DNA of 64,000 nt from JAENVU01 sp038250905 (GCA_038250905.1 JBBSBV010000015.1:1-64000); one strand, 5' to 3'; positions 48,061 through 57,188 are shown, counted from the stretch's first letter. Notes: generated from the letters alone by a model not told the origin. Translations and numbers: made by a program.

Positions 48061-48615
48061 ATGAAGGCACTCGTCACCAAGTTGTTCCTCGTCGGCGTAC
48101 TCGCGACCGCGACCTCCGGCATCGCCATGCCGGCCGCGCAGGCGAGCACTTGCGCACCGAGCGTGTTCCACCCGCACATCACCCAGTACGTGAACGCGCG
48201 GTATGCCGGTCTCGTCACGTCGAAGAAGTGGATCTCGCCGCCGTCGAACACGATCTACAACTACGGCTACAAGTCGACATTGTCCCGCTCCGTCGCCACG
48301 ACTTCGACTATTTCCGTCGGCGTGACGACGGGCGTCGCGTTCAAGGTCAGCGTGTCAGCGATCGTGGCAGCGGCTGATGCGACGACGTCACTCAGCGTTA
48401 GCACCGGCGTCTCCGTCGGTAAGACAGTGACGATTACCCAGACCATGCCGCCGCGCCGCTGGGGCTACACGCGGATGTCGGTTCCGATCTACAAGTTCAG
48501 CGGCACGCTGCGGACTGTCGATTTGACCTGCGGCGTCATCGACTGGAGCGAAGCGAACCACATCGTCACGATCCCGGGTCAGGCCGCCGTATCCGGCTAC
48601 GACTTCGCCATCTGA
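48061..48615 (+). CDS. Secreted beta-rich protein of unknown function
   Basis: ATG 48061 follows AAGGGAGAA; 184 aa. Signal peptide MKALVTKLFLVGVLATATSGIA... with an AQA-S cleavage site. The mature protein has two cysteines (STCAP and LTCGV) and a long Ser/Thr/Val-alternating segment (VATTSTISVGVTTGVAFKVSVSAIV) that suggests a beta-barrel or pore-forming hairpin, similar in flavour to aerolysin-like stems. That comparison is speculative. A hairpin terminator follows 18 nt downstream. Confidence 0.7.
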   Translation: MKALVTKLFLVGVLATATSGIAMPAAQASTCAPSVFHPHITQYVNARYAGLVTSKKWISPPSNTIYNYGYKSTLSRSVATTSTISVGVTTGVAFKVSVSAIVAAADATTSLSVSTGVSVGKTVTITQTMPPRRWGYTRMSVPIYKFSGTLRTVDLTCGVIDWSEANHIVTIPGQAAVSGYDFAI

Positions 48616-48633
48616 CCAGATCGGTCGAGCGCA

Positions 48634-48665
48634 CGAGTGGGGAGTCCCCTGGGGCTCCCCACTCG
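48634..48665 (+). terminator. Terminator hairpin after the secreted beta-rich protein
   Basis: CGAGTGGGGAG and its exact complement CTCCCCACTCG form an 11-bp stem; the 10-nt loop can extend with CCCC/GGGG pairing. Confidence 0.8.
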
Positions 48666-49074
48666 GCGTGTTCGGAGGGGCTCCATGGAGTGGAGGCTCG
48701 GCTCAGCCCGAGGTCGCAACGTCAGTTGGCCCAGGTTCCATCGCACCCACCTGCGCTCCGATCAACCCGAGCGAAAGGTTCCCATCGGAGAAGTCCGCCA
48801 GCGGACCGACGAGACCGATCCAAGCACACGGCTCAAGCGTCGCCATCGGGTCATCTGCCCGAAAGTCGTCTCCTCGTCGGGTCGTGGACTCCATGGTCGG
48901 CAGTGCGGTGGACAGTCCTGATCACGACTGATCGCACCTTTCGGCCCTCACACACTGAGAACGACCAACCGACGGCGCCCGAACCCACGAATCAGTAAGG
49001 CCGCAGGTCACGAGGGCGTCAATCCGTAAATCTTCGCCCTTCAGCAGGATCCGCGAGCGGTCGATCTCGCCGAG
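48666..49074. other. Intergenic region of about 400 bp
   Basis: No gene is supported. A 63-codon minus-strand frame (48703-48894) has a mildly protein-like middle (MATLEPCAWIGLVGPLADF) but no ribosome binding site or known domain, so it is not called. The hairpin sequence ATCGGGTCATCTGCCCGA (48845-48862) recurs at 53772. Confidence 0.4.
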
Positions 49075-51489
49075 ATGGATCCAGAGATCGACGGGTTCGG
49101 CACCGCCGAACTCCCGACCGGGAGCACCGGCGCGGCCGACGCCGCGACCGCGCGGGTCGGAACGGTCACCAAGGTCAAGCGGGGTGGCATCTCGCCCCGG
49201 GTGCTGGCGTACGTCGTCGGGCCGATCGCGCTGGCGGTCCTGTTGGTACTTCGCCACTTCGGACTGGTCGCCAAGGTCCCCGACTGGGCGTACGCGCTCG
49301 CAATCCTCGGAGGATCGATGTCGAGCGTGCTCGTCGAACGGTGGCCCGATGTCCCGCGAGGGTCCCTGCGTCTCCATCTGCGAGTTGCGGCCCACGTTGG
49401 CGTGGTGACGTCAGTCATCTACCTGAGCGGTTGGGGTCCGGCGTTGGGGATCGCATACGCATTCTCGGCCTTGTCCGACCTCGAACAGTCCGGTGCCCGG
49501 GCGTGGCGAGCAACACTCGGATGGTCGTTGGCGGGCTGCGCGGCAGGTCAAGCGCTGGTACTCGCCGGTTGGGCGCCTTCGTTCTTGAGCACCTCACAGG
49601 CACAGACGATCGGCTTCTTGGGGGCCTTCGTCTTCGCAATCGCAATCCGGATGGCGGGCGCGGTCGGGGAACACAAAGAACAAGCGGATGCACTCCTCGA
49701 AGAACAAACGATGCAAGTAGCACGGGCCAGAGACGATGCACAGCGCAGTGAGGCTCACCACCGCGCCGTCGTGGAGAACGCGGCAGAAGGGATTCTCACG
49801 TTCGGTGTCGACGGCACGATCGGTTCCTTCAACGCAGCAGCCGAGGCGATGTTCGGCTGGACTGCGGCCGAAATCGTCGGGCAACCCGGAGCAAAGCTCC
49901 TGCCGGCGGATCGCCAGGACGCGGTCATGGAACTGTTCGAGACCTACCGATCCATCGGCCCTTCCGCCGTGCGCCATCACGAAGTCGAGAGCACGGGTGT
50001 ACGACGCGACGGAACCCAGTTCCCGATGATGGTCTCTACGAGCGCGATCACCATCGAAGGGTCGTCGCCGATGGTGTCGGGCATCATCCGCGACCTCTCC
50101 GACCAGAAGCGCTTCGAGGCACGTCTCGCCCACATGGGTCTGCACGATCCGCTCACCGGCTTGCCCAACCGCGTGATGCTCTCCGACCGGCTGGAGCAGG
50201 CACTGGCCCGCGTTCGCCGCCGTGCGCGGATGTGCGGCGTGCTGTTCGTGGACCTCGACCGGTTCAAGTCCATCAACGACACGCTTGGCCACACCGTCGG
50301 CGATCAACTGCTCATCGAAGCTGCCACCCGCATCCAAAGCGCCGCACGCGAGACCGACACCGTCGCTCGATTCGGAGGCGACGAGTTCGTGGTGCTGTGC
50401 GAAGACCTCGAAGGCATCCACCAGGCGACCGACTTCGCGGAACGCATTCTCGTCGCCCTCCAGGCCCCGTACCACCTCGCAGGTGACGATGCGATCACGG
50501 TGGACGCAAGCATCGGGATTGCCCTGTCCAGTGACGGCACCGAAACCGCAGACACGATCCTGGGCAATGCCGACACCGCGATGTACCGCGCAAAAGACAA
50601 CGGGCGCGGCCGTCACGAGCTCTTCGACGAGACGATGCAACGGTGGATCAAGACTCGTGTCGCGCTCGACGTCGCCCTCCGCCAGGCGCTGCCCCGCGGC
50701 GAGTTGCGCGTCTTCTGTCAGCCCTTCATCACGGCCGACACCGGCGCAATCAGAGGCTTCGAGGCACTGGTGCGCTGGGATCGTCCCGGCTTCGGTCTCG
50801 TCGCCCCCGACAGTTTCATCCCCGCCGCCGAAGAGACCGGACTGATCGTCGACATCGGCGCGTGGGTCCTCGACCAGGCGTGCCACCACGCTGCGTCGTG
50901 GGCTCGACGCTGGCCGGAGAAGCGGCTCGGCATCGCCGTCAACCTCTCCACCCGTCAGCTCCTCGCAGGCAACATCGTCGAGACCGTCAAAGGGGCGCTC
51001 GCGCGCAGCGGCCTCGATCCGACCATGCTCACACTCGAGCTCACCGAGAGCACGTTCGTCGACGACGCGCTCGGCGCACAAGCGCTCCTACGCGAGCTAC
51101 GTGGCCTCGGCCTCAGTCTCGCCCTCGACGACTTCGGAACCGGTTATTCGTCGCTCACCTACCTGCGTGCCTTCCCGATCGACATTCTCAAGATCGACAA
51201 ATCCTTCGTCCACGCGATCGGCGCCGAACCCCAGGACACTGCGATCGTCGCCGCGGTCATCGCGCTTGCGAACAAGCTCGGGCTCAGCATCGTCGCCGAA
51301 GGAGTCGAGAACCGAGAACAACTGGCGGTGCTCCTCGACCTTCACTGTCCTTACCTTCAGGGCTACCTCTTCTCCCACCCCCGACCGATCGACGAAGCAG
51401 CCGACCTCGTCGAAGGACCTGCACTCGGCGTGGCCATCGCCAGCGGATACCGAATCTCATCGGCTGGGAGTGCGGCCCCGCCGACATAA
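49075..51489 (+). CDS. PAS-GGDEF-EAL cyclic di-GMP enzyme with membrane sensor
   Basis: The product is 804 aa. About six membrane helices lie between residues 40 and 200 (MASE-like sensor), a PAS domain follows at about 222-345, then GGDEF (RFGGDEFVVL near 432) and EAL (FEALVRWDRP near 561; DDFGTGYSSLTYL, KIDKSFV, EGVEN). Both GGDEF and EAL core motifs are intact, so it may make and degrade c-di-GMP. The start ATG 49075 has no strong ribosome binding site. Confidence 0.92.
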   Translation: MDPEIDGFGTAELPTGSTGAADAATARVGTVTKVKRGGISPRVLAYVVGPIALAVLLVLRHFGLVAKVPDWAYALAILGGSMSSVLVERWPDVPRGSLRLHLRVAAHVGVVTSVIYLSGWGPALGIAYAFSALSDLEQSGARAWRATLGWSLAGCAAGQALVLAGWAPSFLSTSQAQTIGFLGAFVFAIAIRMAGAVGEHKEQADALLEEQTMQVARARDDAQRSEAHHRAVVENAAEGILTFGVDGTIGSFNAAAEAMFGWTAAEIVGQPGAKLLPADRQDAVMELFETYRSIGPSAVRHHEVESTGVRRDGTQFPMMVSTSAITIEGSSPMVSGIIRDLSDQKRFEARLAHMGLHDPLTGLPNRVMLSDRLEQALARVRRRARMCGVLFVDLDRFKSINDTLGHTVGDQLLIEAATRIQSAARETDTVARFGGDEFVVLCEDLEGIHQATDFAERILVALQAPYHLAGDDAITVDASIGIALSSDGTETADTILGNADTAMYRAKDNGRGRHELFDETMQRWIKTRVALDVALRQALPRGELRVFCQPFITADTGAIRGFEALVRWDRPGFGLVAPDSFIPAAEETGLIVDIGAWVLDQACHHAASWARRWPEKRLGIAVNLSTRQLLAGNIVETVKGALARSGLDPTMLTLELTESTFVDDALGAQALLRELRGLGLSLALDDFGTGYSSLTYLRAFPIDILKIDKSFVHAIGAEPQDTAIVAAVIALANKLGLSIVAEGVENREQLAVLLDLHCPYLQGYLFSHPRPIDEAADLVEGPALGVAIASGYRISSAGSAAPPT

Positions 51490-51523
51490 GGACCGATTTT
51501 GTCGGTCGAAGCTGTCACCGGCG

Positions 51524-51691
51524 TCACCGCCGTGCCGGGGGGCGACAAACGTCGGTTCGTTGTACATCGACGGTGGACCGTGGCTCGCCGAACATCGCAC
51601 TGGCGAGCGATCCGCCGAGCACCCAAGCGATCTCGAGCTCGTCGAGGAGATCTCCGACCTGACGCAGTAACTCGAGTGGACCCTTCGCCAT
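51524..51691 (-). pseudogene. Truncated nucleotidyltransferase (MNT-like) remnant
   Basis: A 55-codon frame starting MAKGPLELLRQVGDLLDELEIAWVLGGSLASAMFGEPRSTVDV carries the helix and the GGS...G-EPRST-D signature of minimal nucleotidyltransferases, then breaks off right after the first catalytic Asp region. The full-length relative at 52786-53352 continues with DIDLVV at this point. It is therefore a 3'-truncated relic. Confidence 0.65.
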
Positions 51692-51896
51692 CGGCTCAGG
51701 CCAGTGCAGGAAACGCGGCGACGAGCTCGGCACCGAAACGCCGCCGAGCGAGCTCGCGGACGGCTCGGCAACTGCTGCAGGAGGCCCGAAACACAGCCCA
51801 GAGCGCCACAGCAGCCCAGCGCTTTCCAAAGAACTTGACGAACTTGAATGTGGACGTACAATGGCCGTACATCTGCTTCGAGCATTCGAGGAACCC

Positions 51897-52181
51897 ATGG
51901 CAAGCCCGACCACCCGCACACGAAGCAAGAGACTCGAAGTCCGAACGACCTCCGAGGAGCGTTCGATCATCGATCGAGCCGTCGAGGAATCGGGCACGGA
52001 CCTCACCACATTTGTCGTCACGCATGTCACCGATGCCGCACTCCGCGTGCTTGCGGATCGCGATCACTTCGTGCTGTCCCCCGACGCACAGCGGCAGTGG
52101 GACGAACTCAATAGCCGACCAGCTCGAGACCTTCCCGGCCTTCGCAGACTCTTGGAACGACCGACTCCCTTCACCGCGTGA
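51897..52181 (+). CDS. TacA-like antitoxin (DUF1778, ribbon-helix-helix)
   Basis: ATG 51897 follows GAGGAA; 94 aa. RSKRLEVRTTSEERSIIDRAVEESGTDLTTFVVTHVTDAA is the DUF1778 RHH domain that binds the operator; the C-terminal tail FVLSPDAQRQWDELN is the toxin-wrapping segment. It overlaps the toxin gene start by 4 nt (GTGA), the normal TacA-TacT order. An upstream ATG at 51861 is less likely. Confidence 0.9.
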   Translation: MASPTTRTRSKRLEVRTTSEERSIIDRAVEESGTDLTTFVVTHVTDAALRVLADRDHFVLSPDAQRQWDELNSRPARDLPGLRRLLERPTPFTA

Positions 52182-52696
52182 GTCGGCGATACCGCGAGCC
52201 GGTGCCGCTCGGGCCCGAGCACACCGTCGAGACATTCACGTGTCGATCGGCGGAACAAACCGAGTGGCTCCATCGCCATGCGCGTCAGTCCGACGCGAGC
52301 GGCACCACCAAGGTCTTCACGGTCACCGAGGTTGGCAATGATCACGTGGTCGCCTACTACGCGTGGTGCATGGCACAACTCGCGATCGATGACGCACCAG
52401 CACGCGTTCGCAAAGGTGCCGGTCGGTATCCCCAACCAGTCGCGTTACTCGCACGCCTTGGCGTCGACATCGCTCACGAGGGCCAAGGCGTGGGCGCCGG
52501 CCTGCTCCGCGACGTGATCGTGCGGTTGCTGAGCGTCGACGAAACCATCGGATGTCGTGGCCTGCTCATTCACGCGGAGTCGACCGACGCTCGGAACTTC
52601 TATCGGCACCTGCTCCCCGAGTTGGAACCCAGCCCGACCGACGATCTGCACCTGGTCCTCCTGATGAAAGACGCTCGGAGAACGGTCGGCATCTGA
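52178..52696 (+). CDS. TacT-like GNAT toxin
   Basis: The GTG at 52178 overlaps the antitoxin gene; 172 aa. LLARLGVDIAHEGQGVGAGLLRDVIVRLL is the acetyl-CoA pyrophosphate loop and NFYRHLLPEL contains the catalytic Tyr of TacT toxins, which acetylate charged tRNA and stop translation. Length is typical. The last codons (KDARRTVGI) and 21 bp beyond the stop recur as part of a 51-bp repeat at 61818. Confidence 0.9.
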   Translation: MSRRYREPVPLGPEHTVETFTCRSAEQTEWLHRHARQSDASGTTKVFTVTEVGNDHVVAYYAWCMAQLAIDDAPARVRKGAGRYPQPVALLARLGVDIAHEGQGVGAGLLRDVIVRLLSVDETIGCRGLLIHAESTDARNFYRHLLPELEPSPTDDLHLVLLMKDARRTVGI

Positions 52697-52717
52697 ACTG
52701 AGGTCGCTGGTCATCGG
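52667..52717 (+). repeat. 51-bp direct repeat, copy A
   Basis: This segment covers the final 10 codons of the TacT-like gene and 21 bp after it. It is 49/51 identical to 61818-61868 in the same orientation. The two copies are 9.15 kb apart. Confidence 0.85.
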
Positions 52718-52727
52718 GTCTGGTACC

Positions 52728-52756
52728 TGATGACCATCGTCGGGGCTCGAACCCGA
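52728..52756. repeat. 29-bp T-arm-like palindromic repeat, copy A
   Basis: The 29-bp sequence starting TGATGACCATCG matches 63123-63151 at 26 positions. On the minus strand it reads TCGGG-TTCGAGC-CCCGA, a perfect tRNA T-arm (5-bp stem, 7-nt TTCGANN loop), but no cloverleaf surrounds it. It may derive from a tRNA 3' end used as an integration site. CGTCGGG/CCCGACG (52738-52758) could also act as terminator. Confidence 0.55.
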
Positions 52757-52785
52757 CGGCCGCACCGATCACGGGGTTTCCGAAG

Positions 52786-53352
52786 TCACTCGTACTCAGT
52801 TATGCCCGATGCGCCCAACTCGGTTTCGAGCGTCGCCTCCACACCGAGTTCCCCAGCCCAGCGTCGGAGGTACGGCACGTCCAACGCTGCACCGTGGACC
52901 CGCATCATCGCTGCGACGTCGCGAAGTTGGCGTTCCGATTCGCTCTCCCGTGCCCATTCCAGCTTCGCAAGGATCGTGTCCTCGACCGTGGCCACCGCAG
53001 TCACGACGCCGAGGAGTTCCACCTGCTGTCGGCGCCCGAACTCCGACGCGCTAAACGGCCGGTCCTTCCGAATCACCAAGTCAGCCTTGAACCCGGTGGA
53101 GGGCTCGATCACGTTGAACATGGAGCGACTCGCCAACGCGGCGAGGGCATCGTCGACGTAGAAGCGGCTCGGCTCGAGACCGTCGAGGAATCGCATGAGT
53201 TGCTCGCGGGTCGGGTCAACGACCAGGTCAATGTCTTGGGTCGATCTGGGTTCGCCGTGATGCGACGATGCAACCGATCCCGCGATCATGTGCGGGATCT
53301 CAGCCGAGTCGAGCCGCGCCACGATGTCGGCGAGGAATTCAGCTGTCGTCAT
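52786..53352 (-). CDS. Nucleotidyltransferase (MNT/AbiEii-like), probable toxin component
   Basis: The product is 188 aa. IPHMIAGSVASSHHGEPRSTQDIDLVVDPT carries the GS...RSTxDxD polymerase-beta-type metal site, and RQLRDVAAMMRVHG is the C-terminal helix. Such proteins act as toxins or defence effectors when paired with a small partner. The start overlaps the 3' end of the upstream 85-aa gene by 14 nt, so the two form a bicistronic unit. Confidence 0.85.
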   Translation of the reverse strand: MTTAEFLADIVARLDSAEIPHMIAGSVASSHHGEPRSTQDIDLVVDPTREQLMRFLDGLEPSRFYVDDALAALASRSMFNVIEPSTGFKADLVIRKDRPFSASEFGRRQQVELLGVVTAVATVEDTILAKLEWARESESERQLRDVAAMMRVHGAALDVPYLRRWAGELGVEATLETELGASGITEYE

Positions 53353-53596
53353 GCGCGGTTACCGCGATGAGCTCGGCTGCGAGTTCGGAGCCGTAGAGAA
53401 TGCGCAGGAACTCGTGCTGGACGCCCCGCTCATCGAGCTCCGGGTGCCGCCACCGGATTCCGCTACGAGAAAGCGCCCGCACATCATCCGAGAGTTGAAA
53501 GGCGATCTCGACGCGTTGTGATGGCTTCATGGCACGGTACGCCGCGATCTGAACCTCACGCGCTTCGTCAGTCGTGTCGCTCGGCCGGACGCTCAT
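53339..53596 (-). CDS. Small partner protein of the nucleotidyltransferase (possible antitoxin)
   Basis: The product is 85 aa: AAYRAMKPSQRVEIAFQLSDDVRALSRSGIRWRHPELDERGVQHEFLRILYG. The sequence pattern SPxERVxIAxxLSxxVRxLxxxGIxxRHPE occurs in small proteins encoded next to nucleotidyltransferases. It is all-helical and soluble. The overlap with the downstream gene supports an antitoxin or regulator role; no biochemical role is assigned. Confidence 0.75.
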   Translation of the reverse strand: MSVRPSDTTDEAREVQIAAYRAMKPSQRVEIAFQLSDDVRALSRSGIRWRHPELDERGVQHEFLRILYGSELAAELIAVTAHDDS

Positions 53597-53957
53597 TCCG
53601 CTGAGCGTACCGGCGGAGCAAGATCGAATCCGAGGGTCCGGAAGGTTGTGTGCGATCAGGCTCCAGCGTCGATGACCCGCTTACCCATTGGGACCGACGA
53701 GCATTGAGTCATTCTCCCATGCGGCGAGCGCGCTCCCGGCAACGCGACAGACCACATGGTTCGCCTCGCGCATCGGGCCATCTGCCCGATAGCACGGGGT
53801 CCCTTCCCGGAATCCGGGTGGCCGATCCGTCGTAGCCGGCCGGTCGGAGCTTCGACGCGCACGGTCGAGGACCCACGTCCGCCGCCGACGGGCTGGACCG
53901 CCGGAGAGCGCCCGCGTACCGTGACCCGGGAACGCATCCATCTCGAGAGGAGTCGCC
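53597..53957. other. Intergenic region of about 360 bp with small hairpin
   Basis: No gene is supported. ATCGGGC-catct-GCCCGAT (53772-53790) is a perfect 7-bp hairpin also present, with one change, at 48845. The ribosome binding site GAGAGGAG precedes the aldehyde dehydrogenase gene. Confidence 0.5.
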
Positions 53958-55466
53958 ATGAGCGACGCGCAGCTGTACATCGACGGTGGCTGGGTCGACG
54001 CGCAATCGGGCGAGACCTTTTCCACCTTCGCACCGTCCACCGGCGAGAAGATCGCCGATGTCGCCAAAGCCGGCCGTGAGGACGCTCAGCGTGCGGTCCA
54101 GGCCGCGCGAACGGCGTTCGACGAGGGGCCGTGGCCCAAGATGTCAGGCAAGGAGCGGGCCGAGAAGCTGCGCGCGGTCGCAGAGGTCATCAACGGCCGC
54201 AGCGCGGAGATCGCCGAGATCGAGGCGCGCGACGGCGGCGGCACGATCAAGAAGGCGATGTTCGCCGACGTGCCGGGCGCCGTCTCCACCTTCCAGACCT
54301 TCGCCGACTGCGCGGAGAACGAGCCCGACGTCATCCAACGCGGCGAGAGTCCGTTCCCGCCGGCCAAGAGCATCGTGCGGCGCGAGCCGTACGGCGTCTG
54401 CAGCGGCATCGTGCCCTGGAACTTCCCGTTCCTCATGGCCGGCTGGAAGATCGCGCCGGCGATCGCGGCCGGCAACTGCGTGGTGCTCAAGCCGGCGAGC
54501 TTCACGTCGCTCAGCGCGATCGAGATGGTGAAGGCCGACGAGGAGGCAGACATCCCGCCGGGCGTCGTCAATCTCATCACCGGTCCCGGTGGCAGCGCCG
54601 GCGAGGAGCTCGCGCAGCACTCACTCGTCGACAAGGTGGCGTTCACCGGTTCCACCGAGGTCGGGAAGCGCATCATGCAGCTCGCGTCCGGCACGGTGAA
54701 GAAGGTGACGCTCGAATTGGGCGGCAAGTCGGCGAACATCGTGCTCGACGACGCCGACCTCGACCTCGCGGCCGCCGGCGTGCTCTGGGGCACGTTCTTC
54801 CACAACGGCCAGGTGTGCGAGTCGGGGACGCGTGCCCTGGTGTCGCGCTCGATCTACGACGAGTTCGTCGGCCTGCTCGTGGAGCGCGCGGGCAAGATCG
54901 TGATCGGCGACAACATGGACATGAACACCGACCTCGGACCGCTCGTGGCTCCGAGTCAGGCTGACACCACCGAGCGGTACGTGAAGCTCGGACTCGACGA
55001 GGGTGCCAAGCTGCTGTGCGGTGGCTCGAGGCCCACCGGCCTGGCTGCCGGACTCGACCAGACCGCGTACTTCCAGCCGACGATCTTCGAGGCCGACAAC
55101 TCGATGAAGATCGCGCAGGAGGAGATCTTCGGACCGGTGTTGTGTGTGATCCCGTTCGACTCCGACGACGAGGCGATCAAGATCGCGAACGACTCGATCT
55201 ACGGGCTCGGCGGCGGGGTGTGGTCGAAGGACACGGATCGGGCGCACGAGGTCGCGGCAGGCATGCGCACCGGCACCGTGTGGATCAACGACTACCACAT
55301 GATCACGCCGACGGAACCGTTCGGTGGCTACAAGCAATCAGGGATCGGGCGTGAGCTCGGCGACTACGGCTACAACGAGTATCGCCAGATCAAGCACGTG
55401 TGGCAGAACACCGCCACCGATCGCAACGGCTACCTGCACTTCTCGGCGCTGAGCGGCAACATTTGA
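53958..55466 (+). CDS. NAD(P)-dependent aldehyde dehydrogenase
   Basis: The product is 502 aa with GAGGAG upstream. PWNFPFLMAGWKIAPAIAAGN, FTGSTEVGK, LELGGKSANIV (Glu253), GQVCESGTR (catalytic Cys287, 34 residues after Glu253), EEIFGPVL and PFGGYKQSGIGRE are all in place. It oxidises an aldehyde to the acid. It is followed, with overlapping ends, by a DUF779 gene, a pairing seen with propanal/acetaldehyde-type dehydrogenases. Confidence 0.94.
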   Translation: MSDAQLYIDGGWVDAQSGETFSTFAPSTGEKIADVAKAGREDAQRAVQAARTAFDEGPWPKMSGKERAEKLRAVAEVINGRSAEIAEIEARDGGGTIKKAMFADVPGAVSTFQTFADCAENEPDVIQRGESPFPPAKSIVRREPYGVCSGIVPWNFPFLMAGWKIAPAIAAGNCVVLKPASFTSLSAIEMVKADEEADIPPGVVNLITGPGGSAGEELAQHSLVDKVAFTGSTEVGKRIMQLASGTVKKVTLELGGKSANIVLDDADLDLAAAGVLWGTFFHNGQVCESGTRALVSRSIYDEFVGLLVERAGKIVIGDNMDMNTDLGPLVAPSQADTTERYVKLGLDEGAKLLCGGSRPTGLAAGLDQTAYFQPTIFEADNSMKIAQEEIFGPVLCVIPFDSDDEAIKIANDSIYGLGGGVWSKDTDRAHEVAAGMRTGTVWINDYHMITPTEPFGGYKQSGIGRELGDYGYNEYRQIKHVWQNTATDRNGYLHFSALSGNI

Positions 55467-55468
55467 GA

Positions 55469-55900
55469 GTGACCGGCACCGCCGCGGCGGCGCGCATCGT
55501 CGAACGGGCGAAGCGTGACCGTCGCGGCGCGTTGGTCTTCACGATCGGCACTGGTTGTTGCGAGTCAACCGCCCCGTTCCTCTACGAGGACTTCTGGCCC
55601 GGACCCGACAGCGAGACGGTCGGTGAGGTCGGGGGAGTGCCCGTGTTCGCGCCCGAGTATCTGCGCTCGCTGTACCCGGGCGAGGACAGCGTCGTGGTCG
55701 ACGTCGAGGACGGTCTGATGGCCGAGTCGATGTCGATCGAGACCGAGTACGGCTGCCGGTTCGTCTTGCGTGATCGTGAGGGCACAGTGGTCGAAGGCCC
55801 GACGACCGCGCCCTGCCACGTTCCCGAGTCGGTGTCGGCGCTGCGCGCCCGCGGTCCGCAGGAATTGCCGGAGGCGCTCCGCGGGGTCCGGATGCGTTGA
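55469..55900 (+). CDS. DUF779 family protein
   Basis: About 143 aa from GTG 55469 (TTG 55463, overlapping the ALDH stop, is the alternative). GALVFTIGTGCCESTAPFLYEDFWPG and VGEVGGVPVF...YLRSLYP are hallmarks of DUF779. The family is nearly always next to aldehyde or alcohol dehydrogenases; the CC pair suggests metal or redox chemistry. Function is unproven. Confidence 0.85.
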   Translation: MTGTAAAARIVERAKRDRRGALVFTIGTGCCESTAPFLYEDFWPGPDSETVGEVGGVPVFAPEYLRSLYPGEDSVVVDVEDGLMAESMSIETEYGCRFVLRDREGTVVEGPTTAPCHVPESVSALRARGPQELPEALRGVRMR

Positions 55901-56062
55901 GGAACGCGAATGACACGCGACGTGTCTGAGCGCGCGTCCTGAGGCGCGACCTCGGCTGACGGTGCACCTCGCGGGCCAGCGCGGCGTTTCGCCCGAGCGC
56001 GTGCCCGCCACCATCCTCATGGCCGAGTACACCTAGGCCCACAGGATTTGGCCTCGTGCCGC

Positions 56063-56974
56063 TCAGCCCGGCGAGTGGTGCGACAGCCATTCAGCTTTGG
56101 CGGTGTCGTATCGCGCGGTGTTGCTGGTGATGACCGTGTCCGGGCACCGAGAGCGCCAGGCGGCCGCGCCCGGAAACGCGCCTGCGCCCTCCCAAACGAT
56201 CACGTTCCCCGAACACGCCAACGGGCCCGTCGGCGGTTCGAGCGTCCCGTGGTTCGGTGGTTGGCGCGCCATGAACACGTTGTTCGTGAGGACCACCGGC
56301 GGCGCTTGACTCGACCACTTGAAGAATCCGCCCGTGCCGGGGCTCGGCCCGCTGTACACCGAACGCATCGGCTCGAGCGCGCCAACATTGTGGTCGATCA
56401 CCACGAGGTTGTGGCGACCGTCGAGTTTCGACGACGCGGGCCGCGACGAGAACATCACATAACAACCGTCGAGCAGGTTGTCGCGGATGACACCCGAATG
56501 CACATAGTCGTTCTCGATGCAATCGTCGTGCACGTGTTGGACCCACGAACCCTCGATGTCGAAATCCTGCGCGCTGCCACCCGCTCCGTCTTTCGGCTTG
56601 ATCCCGTCTCCGGCATTCACGACGTGGGCGCCGAAGACGGTGAACTCGGGCTGCGAGAAGCGCAGACCAGCCCGGTAATGCCACTTGCTCCACCGGTCCG
56701 TGTCGGGCCACTCGCCGATCATCACCCCACCCACCATGCACGCGCCCCGCGCATCGCCGAGGAAACTAACCTGGTAGTCGCCGACCCCGGTCCATATGGC
56801 GCCGACCGCCATCAGGGTTGTGCCCGCGGCGACCGGATCGACCCGAGCCGCCTGAAGACCAGTGACGGTGATCCGGGGCTTGGTCTGCTTGCACGTGACG
56901 GGCCGCGACGGCTGACCGTTGCATCCCGGCACCGCGAGGGGAAGTACCGCCAAAACCGTCAAGACCGCGCGCAT
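56063..56974 (-). CDS. Exported right-handed beta-helix protein
   Basis: ATG 56974 follows GGGAGGAGG; 303 aa. It has a signal peptide ending LAVPGC (possible but non-canonical lipobox) and a parallel beta-helix pattern: TVFGAHVVNAGDGIK, SWVQHVHDDCIENDYVHSGVIRDNLLDGCYVMF, HNLVVIDHNVG, LTNNVFMA, CSGNVIVWEG. Six cysteines suggest disulfides. It resembles pectate-lyase-like surface proteins, but no catalytic site is visible. Confidence 0.8.
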   Translation of the reverse strand: MRAVLTVLAVLPLAVPGCNGQPSRPVTCKQTKPRITVTGLQAARVDPVAAGTTLMAVGAIWTGVGDYQVSFLGDARGACMVGGVMIGEWPDTDRWSKWHYRAGLRFSQPEFTVFGAHVVNAGDGIKPKDGAGGSAQDFDIEGSWVQHVHDDCIENDYVHSGVIRDNLLDGCYVMFSSRPASSKLDGRHNLVVIDHNVGALEPMRSVYSGPSPGTGGFFKWSSQAPPVVLTNNVFMARQPPNHGTLEPPTGPLACSGNVIVWEGAGAFPGAAAWRSRCPDTVITSNTARYDTAKAEWLSHHSPG

Positions 56975-57158
56975 CGGGCCTCCTCCCGCCGCCCGCTCGC
57001 AGTGATGCACGAACCGACGGAGTCCATTCGCCTGCCGTGTTGCGCCCTCTTGGGCGAATAGAACTTAATGTCCGGACTTCCCTGCCACAAGGCTCGAGGG
57101 GCAAGACTTCCGGTCGGCCGGGTCGGGACCGGTGATCGTCTGGGTGAGTAATGGCCAA

Positions 57159-57188
57159 TTGGACACATTCGTGATGCACACCTAGCTT
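57159..57188 (+). promoter_or_regulatory. Putative sigma-70 promoter of the LCP gene
   Basis: TTGGAC (57159-57164) and TAGCTT (57183-57188) are 18 bp apart, 37 bp before the start codon at 57225. The stretch is locally AT-richer than its surroundings. Confidence 0.35.

Noticed and set aside
48703..48894. 63-codon minus-strand frame between the secreted protein and the GGDEF-EAL gene
   Set aside because: No ribosome binding site, no recognisable domain, and low complexity at both ends.
52728..52756. Possible tRNA gene on the minus strand
   Set aside because: Only the T-arm is convincing; no anticodon arm, D-arm or matching acceptor strand could be found upstream, and the same holds at 63123-63151.
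55976..56038. Short plus-strand tail reading SPERVPATILMAEYT before a stop
   Set aside because: Could be the relic of a lost gene's C-terminus, but it is too short to support.
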